A stretch of 64,000 bases of DNA from Corbicula japonica. Lineage: Eukaryota; Mollusca; Bivalvia; Venerida; Cyrenidae. Of this stretch, positions 22,329 to 33,369 are shown one piece after another (positions within the stretch are counted from its first letter, which is position 1; every line of letters begins with the position of its first letter). The notes under the pieces were generated by a model. It was given only the letters and a program-made list of their open reading frames with translations. It ran no database searches and was not told the DNA's origin. The stretch lies in assembly GCA_038501625.1 (NCBI GenBank), contig JAZAYU010000008.1, positions 11,222,938-11,286,937 on the forward strand. Reading direction: 5' to 3'. A program made the translations under genes and the position numbers.

Positions 22329-23297
22329 AAGTTTACGTTTCGTTATGCTGTATATGATTGTTGACGCTAGTCCTTTGGATAAACAACGTTTACAAAATTC
22401 AGATTTGATTTGTAATTTTGAAAATAAAACAACGCTACACAAATGAAATTTAAAAGCCAGTTTTCATATCAAAATTGATGAAATAAAAGCTGTATCCCGC
22501 GCTAATAACTAATAGGTAAAACCTATAAAAGTTTCCTTAATTAGAAAAAAACACAACCAACATAAAAGATTGCTTATCATTGGATAAAAAAACCTCAAGA
22601 GTTGGTGGAATATGAGCTCAAGGCCGTCAAAATAAATCATGTTTCAACCCCGTGCGACCGCCGTTTGCCACGTGACTTTATAAACTTTCGGTGCCGTTAA
22701 ACGTTTCATGCCTAATCCTATGTTGATATATACGTAATGATCTTGTCCTCTGTTTTTAATATCTTCCAGCCGAGACAGTGAAGGAACTATTTCGTTGAAG
22801 GAACTATTTCGCACAATATGAAATTTAAGGATAAATGTAATAGCTCTTCACTGACGCAAGTACGTACATACATATGGACTGAGTTTCACAAACTGTGTAA
22901 TGTCAGTCTAAATTGTCAAACAGATAAATGACCACTCAATTCTCGTCAGGACACATAATTATGTTCAACATGAAGTCGGCAATTTCAATTTCATACCTGG
23001 GTTACAGATGTCTTCCAGAAACTTGATGAATTTAACAAGCATCGAATTCTTCTCTTCTTTTTTGGCAGTTAAAGACGGTCGGGCTATTACTTCCCTTTAT
23101 GTGTTATGTGCTTGTAATTTGTAATAAAAGTACATTGCGCTAGTTTACAAGAAGAAATAATAGTAGTTTTTAATATATTCAGATTAAATATAGACAACAG
23201 AGTTCTTCTTGCAAATAAAAATACTCCATATTAAAAAAAACTTCTTTGCCAAATATTTATTATTTATGTACCAAAGTTTAATATGCGCAGGACGAGA

Positions 23298-23583
23298 GGG
23301 GGCGTCCGTGGCCGAGTGGTTAAGGTTTCCGACTGACAATCACTTGCCCTTCACCGCTGTGAGTTCGAGACCTACCAGGGTCAAGATCTTTCATGTGAGG
23401 AAGCTAACCAGCTAGCTTGCGGTACGTCGGTGGTTCTATCCAGGTGCCCGCTCGGGCCTGAAAATTGCCCGGAGGGGCACCTGGGGTCTTCCTCCACCAT
23501 GGAAAGCTGGCATGTCCACACCATAATGTCCTCGTTCAGAGGCGGGAGGGACATAAAACTGGGAACTAACAACAACAACAACA
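23298..23583 (+). mobile_element. tRNA-derived SINE with perfect 13-bp target-site duplication
   Basis: The head GTCCGTGGCCGAGTGGTTAA and, 40 bases on, TGAGTTCGAGACC form A and B boxes of a serine/leucine-type tRNA. A ~170-bp body with the hairpin-like CCAGGTGCCCGCTCGGGCC / GGAGGGGCACCTGGGG follows, then an (AAC)n tail. The unit is bounded by GCGCAGGACGAGA at 23285-23297 and again at 23584-23596. The perfect duplication and clean tail indicate a recent insertion, after the surrounding TTAA element was in place. The body may be one of the conserved SINE domains known from molluscs; I cannot assign which. Confidence 0.9.
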
Positions 23584-24795
23584 GCGCAGGACGAGAAAGA
23601 TAAAGACAAAATTAAAGCACACTTGTTTTCGAATTTTGGGATCGCGTTAAAATAAAACCACAAGAGAACACAAGAAAAAGATATGCAATTTGAATCAAAC
23701 ATCAAAACGTTTTTGTTTTGTAATTTCAATCAAACATCGGAACCTATTCTTATAATTTGTCACTTAGAACACGGTAACAATCAATTGATTAATTGATTTA
23801 TTTATTGATTCGTTGGTTCATTATTACCGGCGCATTAATTTAATGGGACTAGCCACAAAGAAAATTGTGTTTTAAAGAATCTGCTATTTTGATTATCAAT
23901 GTCATCCGTTATGCGTTTGCATCGGCGAGTGACGGAATAATGACACGCATTTATACATGTACCATGCATATGATTATCGATTCTTTGATCAAATATCTTT
24001 TAGTTATGTCACTTGCATTTTGCAAATGTGTTTCCACATTTCTTTTGTGCATGTATGGTATATGATGTAAGTTTTCTGGAAACATTATTCATAAGTTTGT
24101 TTTTAACATCATTCTTTCAATTACATGTATTAGTATTCTTGTTCTATTTACAAACACGCTTTTTGTTTTAATTTTGAAAGATATGTGCAAAAAAGAGTAC
24201 TATCAAGTTTTCGACAAACAGGACGAAGTGGCTGAGTTTCAAAGATTTGTGTCAACGGATGCTGCAACAAATTAGTGCGCGTTAACATCGTCATATTGTG
24301 TTGTTTGATACCATTTACCCGGTCTTGGCGAACTGGCATAAGCGCATGTTTTTCAGTCTTGATAAGTCCATGTTACTGACGATCAGCTATATATTTTGAT
24401 ATGAGCAACCCAGATTTGCGACAATGTTTTCCCACGGGGTGGGGGTCGTATTCTAGGCCTAGGTGCAAAACCTTTTGAATAGCTTACCAAATGCGTAAAT
24501 ACATTTTACATTTTTTAGATTTAGAGCATCATGCACATATACGAAATACATATAAGGCGAACTTACACAGAATCAAAAGTATTGAACGATCTTATTGATT
24601 ATTTGTTGTACAGATTATTTTATAAGGTTATGAAATGCGTAACGTTCTACGTACTTTAGTTTTTAACATTGAATTTAAAAAGTATTTTCGGTAATCCATA
24701 TTTTAAATGATCACAAATGCAACACATTTGGTTCAGCAAAATTTGTTGTTTTTTTTTTTAATTTTATGAGCTCGTTTACGTTCTATAGCTTATAT

Positions 24796-25028
24796 ATACT
24801 CCATTCCAAAAGAAAGTGCACACTCCCTTTTCGGTGGTTGCTCATTTACCGCTTTTCTTAATGCCTAAATGTTTTGGTATCAACATTGAGAATAGACATA
24901 GATAGTTTAACTATAGGATTTAAATGATATAATCTCAATTTTAATACCAAATATTTTGGCATTAAGAAAAGCAATTATAGAAAAATCACCGAAAACTAAG
25001 TGCATTCTTTCTTTTGGAATAGACTATA
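24796..25028. mobile_element. Palindromic mariner-like MITE
   Basis: The arms are inverted copies: CTCCATTCCAAAAGAAAGTGCA at the left and its counterpart (GTCTATTCCAAAAGAAAGAATGCA on the other strand) at the right. Similarity continues through TTTCGGTG, GCTTTTCTTAATGCC and TTTTGGTAT. TA dinucleotides flank both ends. At ~230 bp with no coding region this fits a Tc1/mariner-type foldback MITE, nested in the TTAA element. Confidence 0.75.
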
Positions 25029-25611
25029 GAATAAATAAAAGCGGTCTTTATCTTGGCAATAGCATGCACTTATTTGAATTGGACGAAAAACTGTGCCATT
25101 AACAATCTGATTGAAATCATATCCTGAAAAGCGCTACGCTATCAGGATCTGAAGACGAGTAACAAAAACGTGGTTTTATCACTAACCCTTTGAACGAATC
25201 AGATTGTCGCCTACAAAATCGCAAAAGTGAAAGTAAAAATAGTATTTTAAAATATGGAAAGTGTTGACAGTCTGTGTAAGACATTTTTACTGAAAATATA
25301 TTTATATGTTTATGTAGTATTGCATTCATTTCTAATGTAATGGCATCTTCAGATCATTTTGCGAGCGTTATAAATCATCCTTCCTGTGTTGTCAATTTCT
25401 AAAAATAGTAATCGGTGAAAACCGCTATTACTTGTGTAAGGTGTCTGCAGGCCGTCGTCAGATCAAACATTTTGTTAGATCTGACTTTAGTGAGATTTTG
25501 CCATGAATGAATTTCCATAAACGAAAAATTTCCTTTTTGAATTACGAATCTCAAGTGTTCCTCTTAACAACGAACGTTACTTAATAATCAAAATAACGGG
25601 ATCGCGAACGT

Positions 25612-26160
25612 TGATATTTACGGCGTCAAAATACGACATGTGGTGTACTCCATCAAATCGCGATTGAAAAATAAATCGACGGTGAAAGTTTTTGAAAATT
25701 GACTACGGAATTGAAAATATATTGTTCCTGAATATACCAAAAAATTGCAAAAATATTTCGGGCCGATTTTTTCTAATTGGACTTTAAATGTGAAAAATCG
25801 ATGAAAACTCGAAATTTTAAAACATCCCATTTATGTTATTAATTTAACAATTGTAAAGAAATTTATAATGTTTTTCCTATCAGCATGAAGGAAATCACTA
25901 ACATGATCATTCTGTTTGGTTAAATTGTCTCTATGCGTCACTATTTTAGATCAAAAATAAAAAATACGGCGATTTTACGGCCATTGACAGACGGTCAAAA
26001 ACGTGCGTAGATGGTGTTGTTTGCGACGTCATGTACAGTGATAGGATTTATAACTGTCAAAACCAATATCCATTTCGTATCAGAAATATCACAAACTTTC
26101 ATTTGATACCAAATTCAACTATTTTCTTGAAAATATTTTTAAAGGTACATTTCACCTTAA
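25612..26160 (-). repeat. Right 549-bp terminal inverted repeat
   Basis: Inverted complement of 21780-22328, ending CACCTTAA. Confidence 0.9.
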
Positions 26161-26302
26161 TGCATTTTTTCAAGGACAAAGGTCAGCTGACAAATGACAG
26201 CTCAAGTTAAAATCTCTATAAACGGGAACCAACCACAGTACACTAGCTCAGTACAAGACATACCCATATTGCTAGTAATCGGAATGATAAGCGAATAGAC
26301 TT

Positions 26303-27400
26303 GTTACTTATGTTACCTATGGGTACAGAAATGACCAGCAATTTGACTTTTATTCTAAACTGACCATTTTCCGCTTGTGCCCCTCTTGTTACTTGAAGTA
26401 TATAAGGCTGCTACCTTTTGTTACTTGTGTTACCTATGGGCACAGAAATGACATGTAATTTGACTTTTATTCTAAATTGACCATTTTCAATTTGTGCCTC
26501 TTGTTACTTGAAGCATATAAGGCTGTTACCTTTTGTTACTTGTGTTACCTATGGGTACAGAAATGAGAAGCAATTTAACTTTTATTCTAAATTGACCATT
26601 TTCCGTTTGTGCCCCTCTTGTTACTTGAAGTATATAAGGCTGTTACCTTTTGTTACTTGTGTAACCTATGGGCACAGAAATGAGAAGCAATTTAACTTTT
26701 AGTTTAAATTGACCATTTTAAGTTTGTGCCCCTCTTGTTACTTGAAGTATATAAGGCTGTTACCTTTTGTTACTTGTGTTACCTAAAGGCACAGAAATGA
26801 TAAGCAATTTGACTTGTATTCTAAACTGACTGTTTTTAGTTTGTGCCTCTCTTGTTACTTGAAGTATATAAGGCTGTTACCTTTTGTTACTTGTGTTACC
26901 TAGAGGCACAGAAATGACAAGCAATTTAACTTTTATTCTAAATTGACCATTTTCCGTTTGTGCCCCTCTTGTTACTTTAAGTATATAAGGTTGTTACCTT
27001 TTGTTACTTGTGTTACCTATGGGCACAGAAATGAGAAGCAATTTAACTTTTAGTTTAAATTGACCATTTTAAGTTTGTGCCCCTCTTGTTACTTAAGTAT
27101 ATAAGGCTGTTACCTTTTGTTACTTGTGTTACCTAAAGGCACATAAATGATAAGCAATTCGACTTGTATTCGAAATTGACCATTTTCAATTTGTGCCCTC
27201 TTGTTACTTGCGGTAAATAAGGCTGTTACCTTTTGTGACCGAGAATGTTTTTTCTTTGGTCTGTCATTCCTTTATGTTACCTTTTGTTACTTGAGGTAAA
27301 TAAGGCTGTTACCTTTTGTGACCGAGAATGTTTTTTCTTTGGTCTGTCATTCCTTTATGTTGCCTTTTGTTACTTGAACAATGTACGTTTGATACTGGTA
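26303..27400 (+). repeat. 117-bp satellite array
   Basis: About seven units of ~117 bp (landmarks ATATAAGGCTGTTACC near 26401, 26518, 26634, 26751, 26869, 26986, 27101), followed by two shorter ~93-bp units near 27206-27298 and 27299-27390 that share a different block (GACCGAGAATGTTTTTTC). Each unit contains TTGTTACTTGTGTTACCTA and GGCACAGAAATGA. The period is 39 codons, so short frames can run across units, but other copies contain stops and no protein is claimed. Confidence 0.9.
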
Positions 27401-27459
27401 ACAAAAATAATATGGTGTGTAAAATTACTCAGAAATAAGCCATATATGAAAAAATGAAA

Positions 27460-27893
27460 AAATTACCAAACTATTAATTGAAAAACACCATGTGCAAATT
27501 TTGCATTCGGGCGTTTCACAAACGCTCAGTAGTCTGCGTTACAAATATTGGATCCCGCAAGGACGTGCAATTGTAAAATCAGTCGTTCGGGAGTGTCGTG
27601 TGTGTCGACGTTGTGAAGGTGGTCCGTACAAAGTTTCCGACATGCCGCCTTTACCTAAGTCACGAGTGACGTCATCACCGCCATTTACAAATACTGGGCT
27701 TGACTATCTCGGACCGCTATATATTAAGACATCAAATGAACAAAAGAAAGTATGGGTGTGCTTGTTCACATGTTTAGTTACACGTGCTATACATTTGGAA
27801 ATAGTGCAAGATATGTCTTCTGAAGAATTTATTCTTGCATTTCGAAGGTTCATTTCTCAAAGAGGAGTGCCAAATCTCAGACAATGCATTTAA
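27460..27893 (+). pseudogene. BEL/Pao-type integrase fragment
   Basis: The frame encodes an H2C2 zinc-binding module (His pair in HHVQILHSG just upstream of the first Met at 27492, Cys pair in ECRVCRR) followed by the start of a DDE integrase core with the first Asp in GLDYLGPLYI and the HLEIVQDMSSEEF segment typical of BEL/Pao elements. The next catalytic motif (ISDNA, near 27872) is in another frame, so a frameshift breaks the protein at PNLRQCI. The homology stops about 30 bases before the foldback element at 27922. No LTRs, RT or protease were found. Confidence 0.85.
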
Positions 27894-27921
27894 TTATCTT
27901 GTTTTAACTTAATATTATATG

Positions 27922-28760
27922 TTAAGGTAATTCATAGCCCCAGCTAGTACAGTTGCACTAATGATGAGCTGTGAAAATTAAATTATCATTTTTTCAACAA
28001 TTTCCAAACAAACTGTTATTATATTGTTACAAACAGATGAATATTGATAATAACAGGAGACAATTGTTGAAAAAAAATGAATTTTGTTAGAAAAGTAATA
28101 AAATGTGGTACCTGCTATGTTGTCTAATCCGGGTGTCAAAATAAAGCATTTTCCACTCAAATAAATCCAAAACAATTAATTACAATATCCAGTTCAATGT
28201 TCCATCTAGGGCCAACCAGTGTTACTTTTTCAAAATAACTTTTTAAACATTGACTATTATGAATTTCAAAACACTGCACAAATACCATTACACAAGATTT
28301 ACATTGTTATACATGTAGAGATTAAACTGTCCTACAGGTAAACTCAAGTGGGCATGATTTGCATGCTTTTTGCATGGGTGAGTGACCTCATGGGACAAAG
28401 GATGATGTGTTTGGATTTTGATTTATAAGAGCAATATTTTCAAGTTATTTTGAAAAAGTAACACTGGTTGACCCAAGATGGAACATTAAACTGGATATTG
28501 TAATTAATTGTTTTTGATATATTTGAGCGGAAAGTGCTTTATTTTGACACCCGGATTAGACAACATAGCAGATACCACATTTTATTACTTTTCTAACAAA
28601 ATTCATTTTTTTCAACAATTGTCTCCTGTTATTATCAATATTCATCTGTTTGTAACAATTTAATAACAGTTTGTTTAGAAATTGTTGAAAAAATGATAAT
28701 TTAATTTTCACAGCTCATCATTAGTGCAACTGTACTAGCTGGGGCTATGAATTACCTTAA
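27922..28760. mobile_element. TTAA foldback element with ~320-bp arms
   Basis: The arms 27922-28241 and 28442-28760 are inverted copies with few differences, separated by ~200 bp. The ends are TTAAGGTAATTCATAGCC and the complement of the same. The outer TTAAGGT matches the ends of the 21780-26160 element, so both may be mobilised by one TTAA-specific transposase, although the rest of the arms differ. No coding region. Confidence 0.85.
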
Positions 28761-28906
28761 AAATACACCTTTTGTATTTAAAAACTCAACGGTGCAAACT
28801 TAAAGAATAGGTTTTACAGCGGTGTATAGGCAATTAAATGGTTTTAGTCATGTGATTTATACCGCGAACTCTGTTCTACTATTATATTCACCGCAAAATA
28901 TTTAAA

Positions 28907-28923
28907 GCACGAGTTTCTCGTGC
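28907..28923. promoter_or_regulatory. Perfect 7-bp stem palindrome upstream of the C2H2 gene
   Basis: GCACGAG-TTT-CTCGTGC, 25 bases before the start codon. It could be a protein site or a 5' leader hairpin. Function unknown. Confidence 0.4.
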
Positions 28924-28947
28924 ATATATCTTATATTTAAAGCAGAT

Positions 28948-29412
28948 ATGTCTTCACTTTGTTACTTAGATTACATCTTCCCTATGAAAATGTACACCTG
29001 CAGTGAATGTAATAAGATTTACAAGCACAGTAGAAGTTTTAAAAGACACTTTAGAGAACGACACAACCCAATTGAGTTTTGGAAGTGCATCGAGAGTAAT
29101 TGCACGGCAAAATTCATAAGAAGAAGTTATCTGTCCAGGCATTTAATATTGAAACATAAATATTCGGACATTGATGCTAAACAAATGGCTTTGAATGCCA
29201 CTCGCTACAAGACAAATATGGACAGCAACAACAATTATTACGATAGTATCAGCGAGGACGATTCATGCTTCGATTTGTTAGAAGAAATATCTGCCTTGAA
29301 GGAACAACCTATGACAAATCTACTTCAGGAATCAGTTAAAGATTTCAACATTGACTTACTAAAACCAGTTTATGTTAAAACTTCTGAATACAGTGACATT
29401 TCGGATTGTTAG
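28948..29412 (+). CDS. Small two-finger C2H2 zinc-finger protein
   Basis: 154 residues, single exon. Two C2H2 fingers lie near the N-terminus: C18-C21-H34-H39 (YTCSECNKIYKHS...) and C47-C52-H65-H70 (WKCIESNCTAKF...), the second with a 4-residue Cys spacing. The rest is acidic and Ser/Asn-rich (YYDSISEDDSCFDLLEE), like an activation or interaction tail. It probably binds nucleic acid; no target can be inferred. A second Met at residue 13 or 15 is a possible start. It sits between a foldback element and a LINE and may belong to a mobile element or be an orphan host gene. No introns or poly(A) signal were identified. Confidence 0.6.
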   Translation: MSSLCYLDYIFPMKMYTCSECNKIYKHSRSFKRHFRERHNPIEFWKCIESNCTAKFIRRSYLSRHLILKHKYSDIDAKQMALNATRYKTNMDSNNNYYDSISEDDSCFDLLEEISALKEQPMTNLLQESVKDFNIDLLKPVYVKTSEYSDISDC

Positions 29413-29437
29413 TTTATCCTAGATTTACTTGTTGTTC

Positions 29438-29595
29438 TCCGGCGGGAGTGTCGCGAAGAAGCGAATTCACCAATAATTCACCGCCGGTGTAGATTTTATC
29501 AACTTTCACCGCCGGTGTAGACAGCATAACTTGGGCCGCCGGTGCTCTTGTAATGATGGTCATGTGACTGGGGACTTATTAAGTAAACTATAAAA
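29438..29595 (+). promoter_or_regulatory. CCGCCGGTG repeat cluster followed by a TATA box
   Basis: CACCGCCGGTGTAG at 29479-29492 and 29507-29520 (28-bp spacing), GCCGCCGGTGC at 29535-29545 and a related CTCCGGCGGG at 29438. The core CACCGCCGGTG is an odd palindrome. TATAAAA follows at 29589-29595. Very G+C- and CpG-rich for this window. This could be a promoter, perhaps of an LTR or another element, but no downstream gene is seen. Confidence 0.4.
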
Positions 29596-29879
29596 ACTGA
29601 CGATAGTAAAAAAAGACTAGTTTTTTTTTTGGAACCAGTGTTAAAAGACAAAAAGTGATAATAAGGTTAAAGTAAAAGAAAAAGTGTTTGATAAAAGTTA
29701 AAAATTGTGAAAGGATTAAAAGTGTAAATTTAAAGCATATAATTAAAAGTGCTAAAAATATTTAAATAATATAACATATATTATATTGATTTATTAATAT
29801 AAATAATTGAAATTAAATATTAAATAGTGTAACGTATTATATGCGTTCTTTTATCAATTTACTTAATTATGTGGGAAAT

Positions 29880-31625
29880 AAATATAACTTCGCCACAAAC
29901 TTGAATATTTCGATCATTTACATGAAGAGTTGCATCATCTGCATACATGTCAATTGGTGAAGAAATATTTAAAGATATGTCATTAATGTACAGTATGAAC
30001 AATAGTGGACCAAGTATTGAGCCTTGAGGTACTCCAGTTGTTATTGGTAGAAAATCAGATTTCCATTCACCATGTTTAACTAATTGCATTCTATTGGAAA
30101 GATAAGAAGCAAAAAGGTTGATTATTGGAAAAATGATAAAGTTTTAATTTATGTAAAAGAATTTGATGATCAACAAGATCAAACGCCTTTTTAAGATCTA
30201 TAAATACTGTTCCTACCAACTCATTACAGTCTATCGCATTAACCCAGGTGTCAACTATTCGAATTAAAGCTGTTTGACATGAATGATTTTTTCTGAATCC
30301 AGATTGATTAGGATGTAAAATGTTGGTAACGTGAAAATAGTTTTGTAATTGTGTGGCAATGTGCCTTTCAAAAATTTTAGATAGGGTCGGTAAGATTGAA
30401 ATAGGTCTGTAGTTACTAGGATCATCCTTATCTGAACCTTTATGAATTGGAATAACCCTTGCAAACTTAAATATGTCAGGAAATATGCCCTGGCTAATAC
30501 ACAAGTTAATAATATTAGCTAAAATTGGAGATATCACATCTTTGCATATTTTAATTATTTTAGGGCTGATACCATCTAACCCTGTTGATTTATTTGCATT
30601 CAAGTGATGAATTATTTTACTTACTTCAAATGGCGTAATGAAATTTATATCAAACTCCAATGAGCCTAGCTTTTCATTAAGTTGGTTCTTTAGGTCAATA
30701 AAATTTTCTGCTTTAAAGTCAACTTTATTTATTTTATTTGAGATATTAACAAAATGCTGATTGAGAGCATTAACAATTTCATCTGGATTATTTAATGATT
30801 TGTCACCTACATGAAGGGTTGACGGCAAATTATTTATATTTGAGCTGTTGTCAGATATACATTTTAAATTTTTCCATAATAAATTGGGTTCTTTCTTATT
30901 TTCAACAGCCGAATTGTAAAAGTATTTCTTACTTTTTCGAATAAGAGAGGTACATATGTTTCTCCAAATTTTATATTGTAATTATTATTGCAAGCTTTAA
31001 ATTTATCACGAATTCGCCGTGCATGTTTAATATCATCTGTGTACCAGTCTGGTTGATGTAATCTTTTTACGCGTTTCTTTTTTATTGGTGCATGTTTTTT
31101 CAACAAAATATGTATATCATTATACAAAATATCTAAGACTACATCAGGGTTGCTTATTGATTCTAGAGCAGCAAAGTCACATTTATAAAGATCTGAAATG
31201 AAATCGGACTCAACAAAAGTTGCCAAAGATCTGTATATAATTGTTTTATGACTGCTGTTCTGGTCTCGCGCATGAACAAGTCTTCTAGTAAAGGCAACCG
31301 GATAGTGATCACTTATGCTTATTTTAGGAACTAGAATTTCAATAATATTCTCATTGTCATTTGTATACAGATGATCGATTATAGTGGAGGATCGGGACGT
31401 TATACGCGTTGGGCTTTGAATTAATTGAGAAAACCCCAAGTCTTGCATTACACTACTCCACTTTTCATTTTTAAACGTATTTGGTGGTAAAAACTCTATA
31501 TTGAAATCACCTAATACATGAGTTTCCAAGTTAAGTGCCTCAGCTTTAATAAGTTGTTGTTCATATTTATCGACCACTCTTGTGTGCTATCTGGTGGGCG
31601 GTAAACAAAATTTAGTAAAAACTTA
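29880..31625 (-). pseudogene. LINE fragment: endonuclease C-terminal part and reverse transcriptase
   Basis: Minus-strand frames encode the end of an AP-like endonuclease (FVYRPPDS, HVLGDFNIEF, then ISISDHYPV), a linker, and an RT with NKSTGLDGISP, NYRPISILPTLSKIFE, the FIDLKKAFDLVDH block, TGVPQGSILGPLLFILYIND and the catalytic YADDATL. Frameshifts occur near 31570 and 30090 and a gap near 30840. The 5' end and everything after the YADD motif are missing, unlike ordinary 5' truncation, so a later rearrangement must have removed the 3' part. The RT is clearly related to the LINE at 35258-36925 (same NYRPISILPTLSKIFERHIA block). Confidence 0.88.
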
Positions 31626-31639
31626 TTATTATGCACAAG

Positions 31640-31716
31640 TCCATTCATCCTATTATATAAGTTGTTGTTTATTCAAGTGAGACGGGATTATAGGAAGGGA
31701 TGGAAATATAGGAAAG
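31640..31716 (+). repeat. Short repeat shared with 20880-20958
   Basis: TTGTTGTTTATTCAAG and GGATTATAGGAAGGGATGGA occur in both places, same orientation. The Penelope-like element starts right after it. Confidence 0.6.
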
Positions 31717-32184
31717 TTTTCTTAAAAGAACATAGAAGCTCAATTTGTTTCTTTTATCATCGTCATCGTGTTCTTGCTGATTTTACTCCAGGAGCTCTGG
31801 TCTCGGTAAGATCATTGAGTACCCGTCCTTTGGCTTTGTAATGCTATTAGCTTCTTATGTTTTATATGTTTGTGTGCTTTTGCATGCAACGTTATTGAGC
31901 CGACGGGTGGGTTGGAGTTATTTCACCAAGACATCTTGTACTTGTTTTGTCATATGAGAACATGATAAGGCAAGTGTGAGGCTGGTGCACCCAAGAACCT
32001 GGTTTAAACCCCCAGTGGCAATTTGATTTGCCACTCATTTTCATTTTTGTTAATTGTTTGTGGTGCTGTTTTTTTTAACTGATCATTTTATTAACCATGC
32101 TCTCTCCCACTCTTTTCTTCTTGACTGTGTGGGGAGGCTGTTTTTTCTGAATGTGGCAATACCTGATATGCATATTTCACCTTT
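31717..32184 (+). repeat. Left pLTR of the Penelope-like element
   Basis: Matches 37362-37857 directly; landmarks CTCCAGGAGCTCTGGTCTCG and AACCTGGTTTAAACCCCCAG. It lacks a ~30-base block (around GGCGGTAACCCCTCGG) present in the right copy. Confidence 0.88.
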
Positions 32185-32345
32185 CAATTTGTGAGACCGA
32201 TAACCTTGTTTTAAAAGTTCTTTTCTGCTATGCATAGATAATGATAGTGCCTCTAGCTGGGAGCGAACGTTCATTGAAATCTTTAAGATCATTATAATCT
32301 TTAGAAAAGCGAACAAGCTGTGAGCTGTGTAAAAGCTGTCTAAAG
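32185..32345 (-). repeat. Inverted fragment of the PLE reverse transcriptase
   Basis: The minus strand encodes LVRFSKDYNDLKDFNERS and LLKQGYRSHKL, matching the plus-strand PLE segment at about 36926-37030 (VRFSRACNDVNDFNERN, LLKQGYRYQKL). It joins the left pLTR head-to-tail in inverted orientation. Confidence 0.82.
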
Positions 32346-33369
32346 ATGTTGCACAAGTTAGGAACATCGCCGGCTAAAAACGGAAAATTTACTATAATTA
32401 TTATAAATTTAAAATTAAATAATCTCTTTTGTTATATATTTTAGTGGTGGCGTAACCATTTCAATGGATAGATTTTACACCAAGAAAATGTGCTTGTTTT
32501 TCTGTAGTGTTCGCTTTTTTAAGGGGACACTAACTTTGCAAGTGGCGAAAACTGGCTAAAATTTTAAAATATGAATTTAATGAATACTCATTGCCACCTA
32601 TAGATTTTCGTGAAGAAATGTATTTATCTAAGGATGTACTAACGTTTGCAAGCTCAGTTTAGTCTAATTCATGTTCTTATCCCCAAGCACATACTAAAAC
32701 AAGAACCGTTTCAATAGAACTCTGAAATTCATGGACAATATACTTAAACAACTCACACCTGAAATAAGTATTATTATGCTGGTCTACAATCATTAGTGCC
32801 AATTCGTCAAAATAATGTTTTGGTTTCAAGAAATCAAGAAAAACATACTTCCGGGTCTACTTTCGATTTCAAGGGTAGATAAGATATAGATTACTGCTAC
32901 CACAAAATCCTTAGCAAGCTTTAAATATCTTTCATTCAGTTTTAAATATAGGCAGTATTCCACGCGTTTAAGGCATCCCATCTCATATGCATGCATACAT
33001 GCATACATAGGAACCTAGTCGTCAAATAGCCCCCAAGTCAAATAGCCCCCAAGTCAAAATGTCCCCATTTTGGTCAATTAGCCCCCACTATCATTTTGAA
33101 ATTGGTCAAATCACCCCCCAAAATGTCCCCATTTTTTTCAAATTTCCTTTTCTTGTTTTAATATTATTAGTTATGCATATTTATGTTTTAACTTTTTTTC
33201 CAACATATTGTACATAATATGAGCTAATTTTGTTTGTTTGTTACAATCCTGTTTCTAAAAATCCCGATTATGACGTCTTTGAATTGCTTGAAATGCGTAA
33301 AAGAAAATCGAGGTCGCACGGAAGCAGAACTTATGGAAACATAAAAAGAAAATCACGTATTCGTTGTTC

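Larger units (their letters stand above)
21780..26160. mobile_element. 4.4 kb element with 549-bp terminal inverted repeats bounded by TTAA
   Basis: The ends are TTAAGGTGGAATGTACCTTT (21780) and the complement of TTAAGGTGAAATGTACCTTT (ending 26160). The two arms, 21780-22328 and 25612-26160, are both 549 bases and match closely throughout. If TTAA is the target duplication, the inverted repeat begins GG(T), as in TTAA-specific superfamilies such as Kolobok; piggyBac normally begins CC. The 3.3 kb centre has no transposase frame but carries a SINE and a palindromic MITE, so this is a non-autonomous or decayed foldback element. Superfamily is an inference. Confidence 0.8.

Noticed and set aside
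23298..23372. A functional tRNA gene
   Set aside because: A and B boxes are good, but the acceptor ends do not pair and the sequence continues into a SINE body with a tail and target duplication.
26303..27400. CRISPR-like array
   Set aside because: The whole 117-bp unit is repeated with no unique spacers, in animal DNA; it is a satellite.
32083..32367. A 94-codon minus-strand open frame as a gene
   Set aside because: It is a chance frame across the pLTR and the inverted RT scrap.
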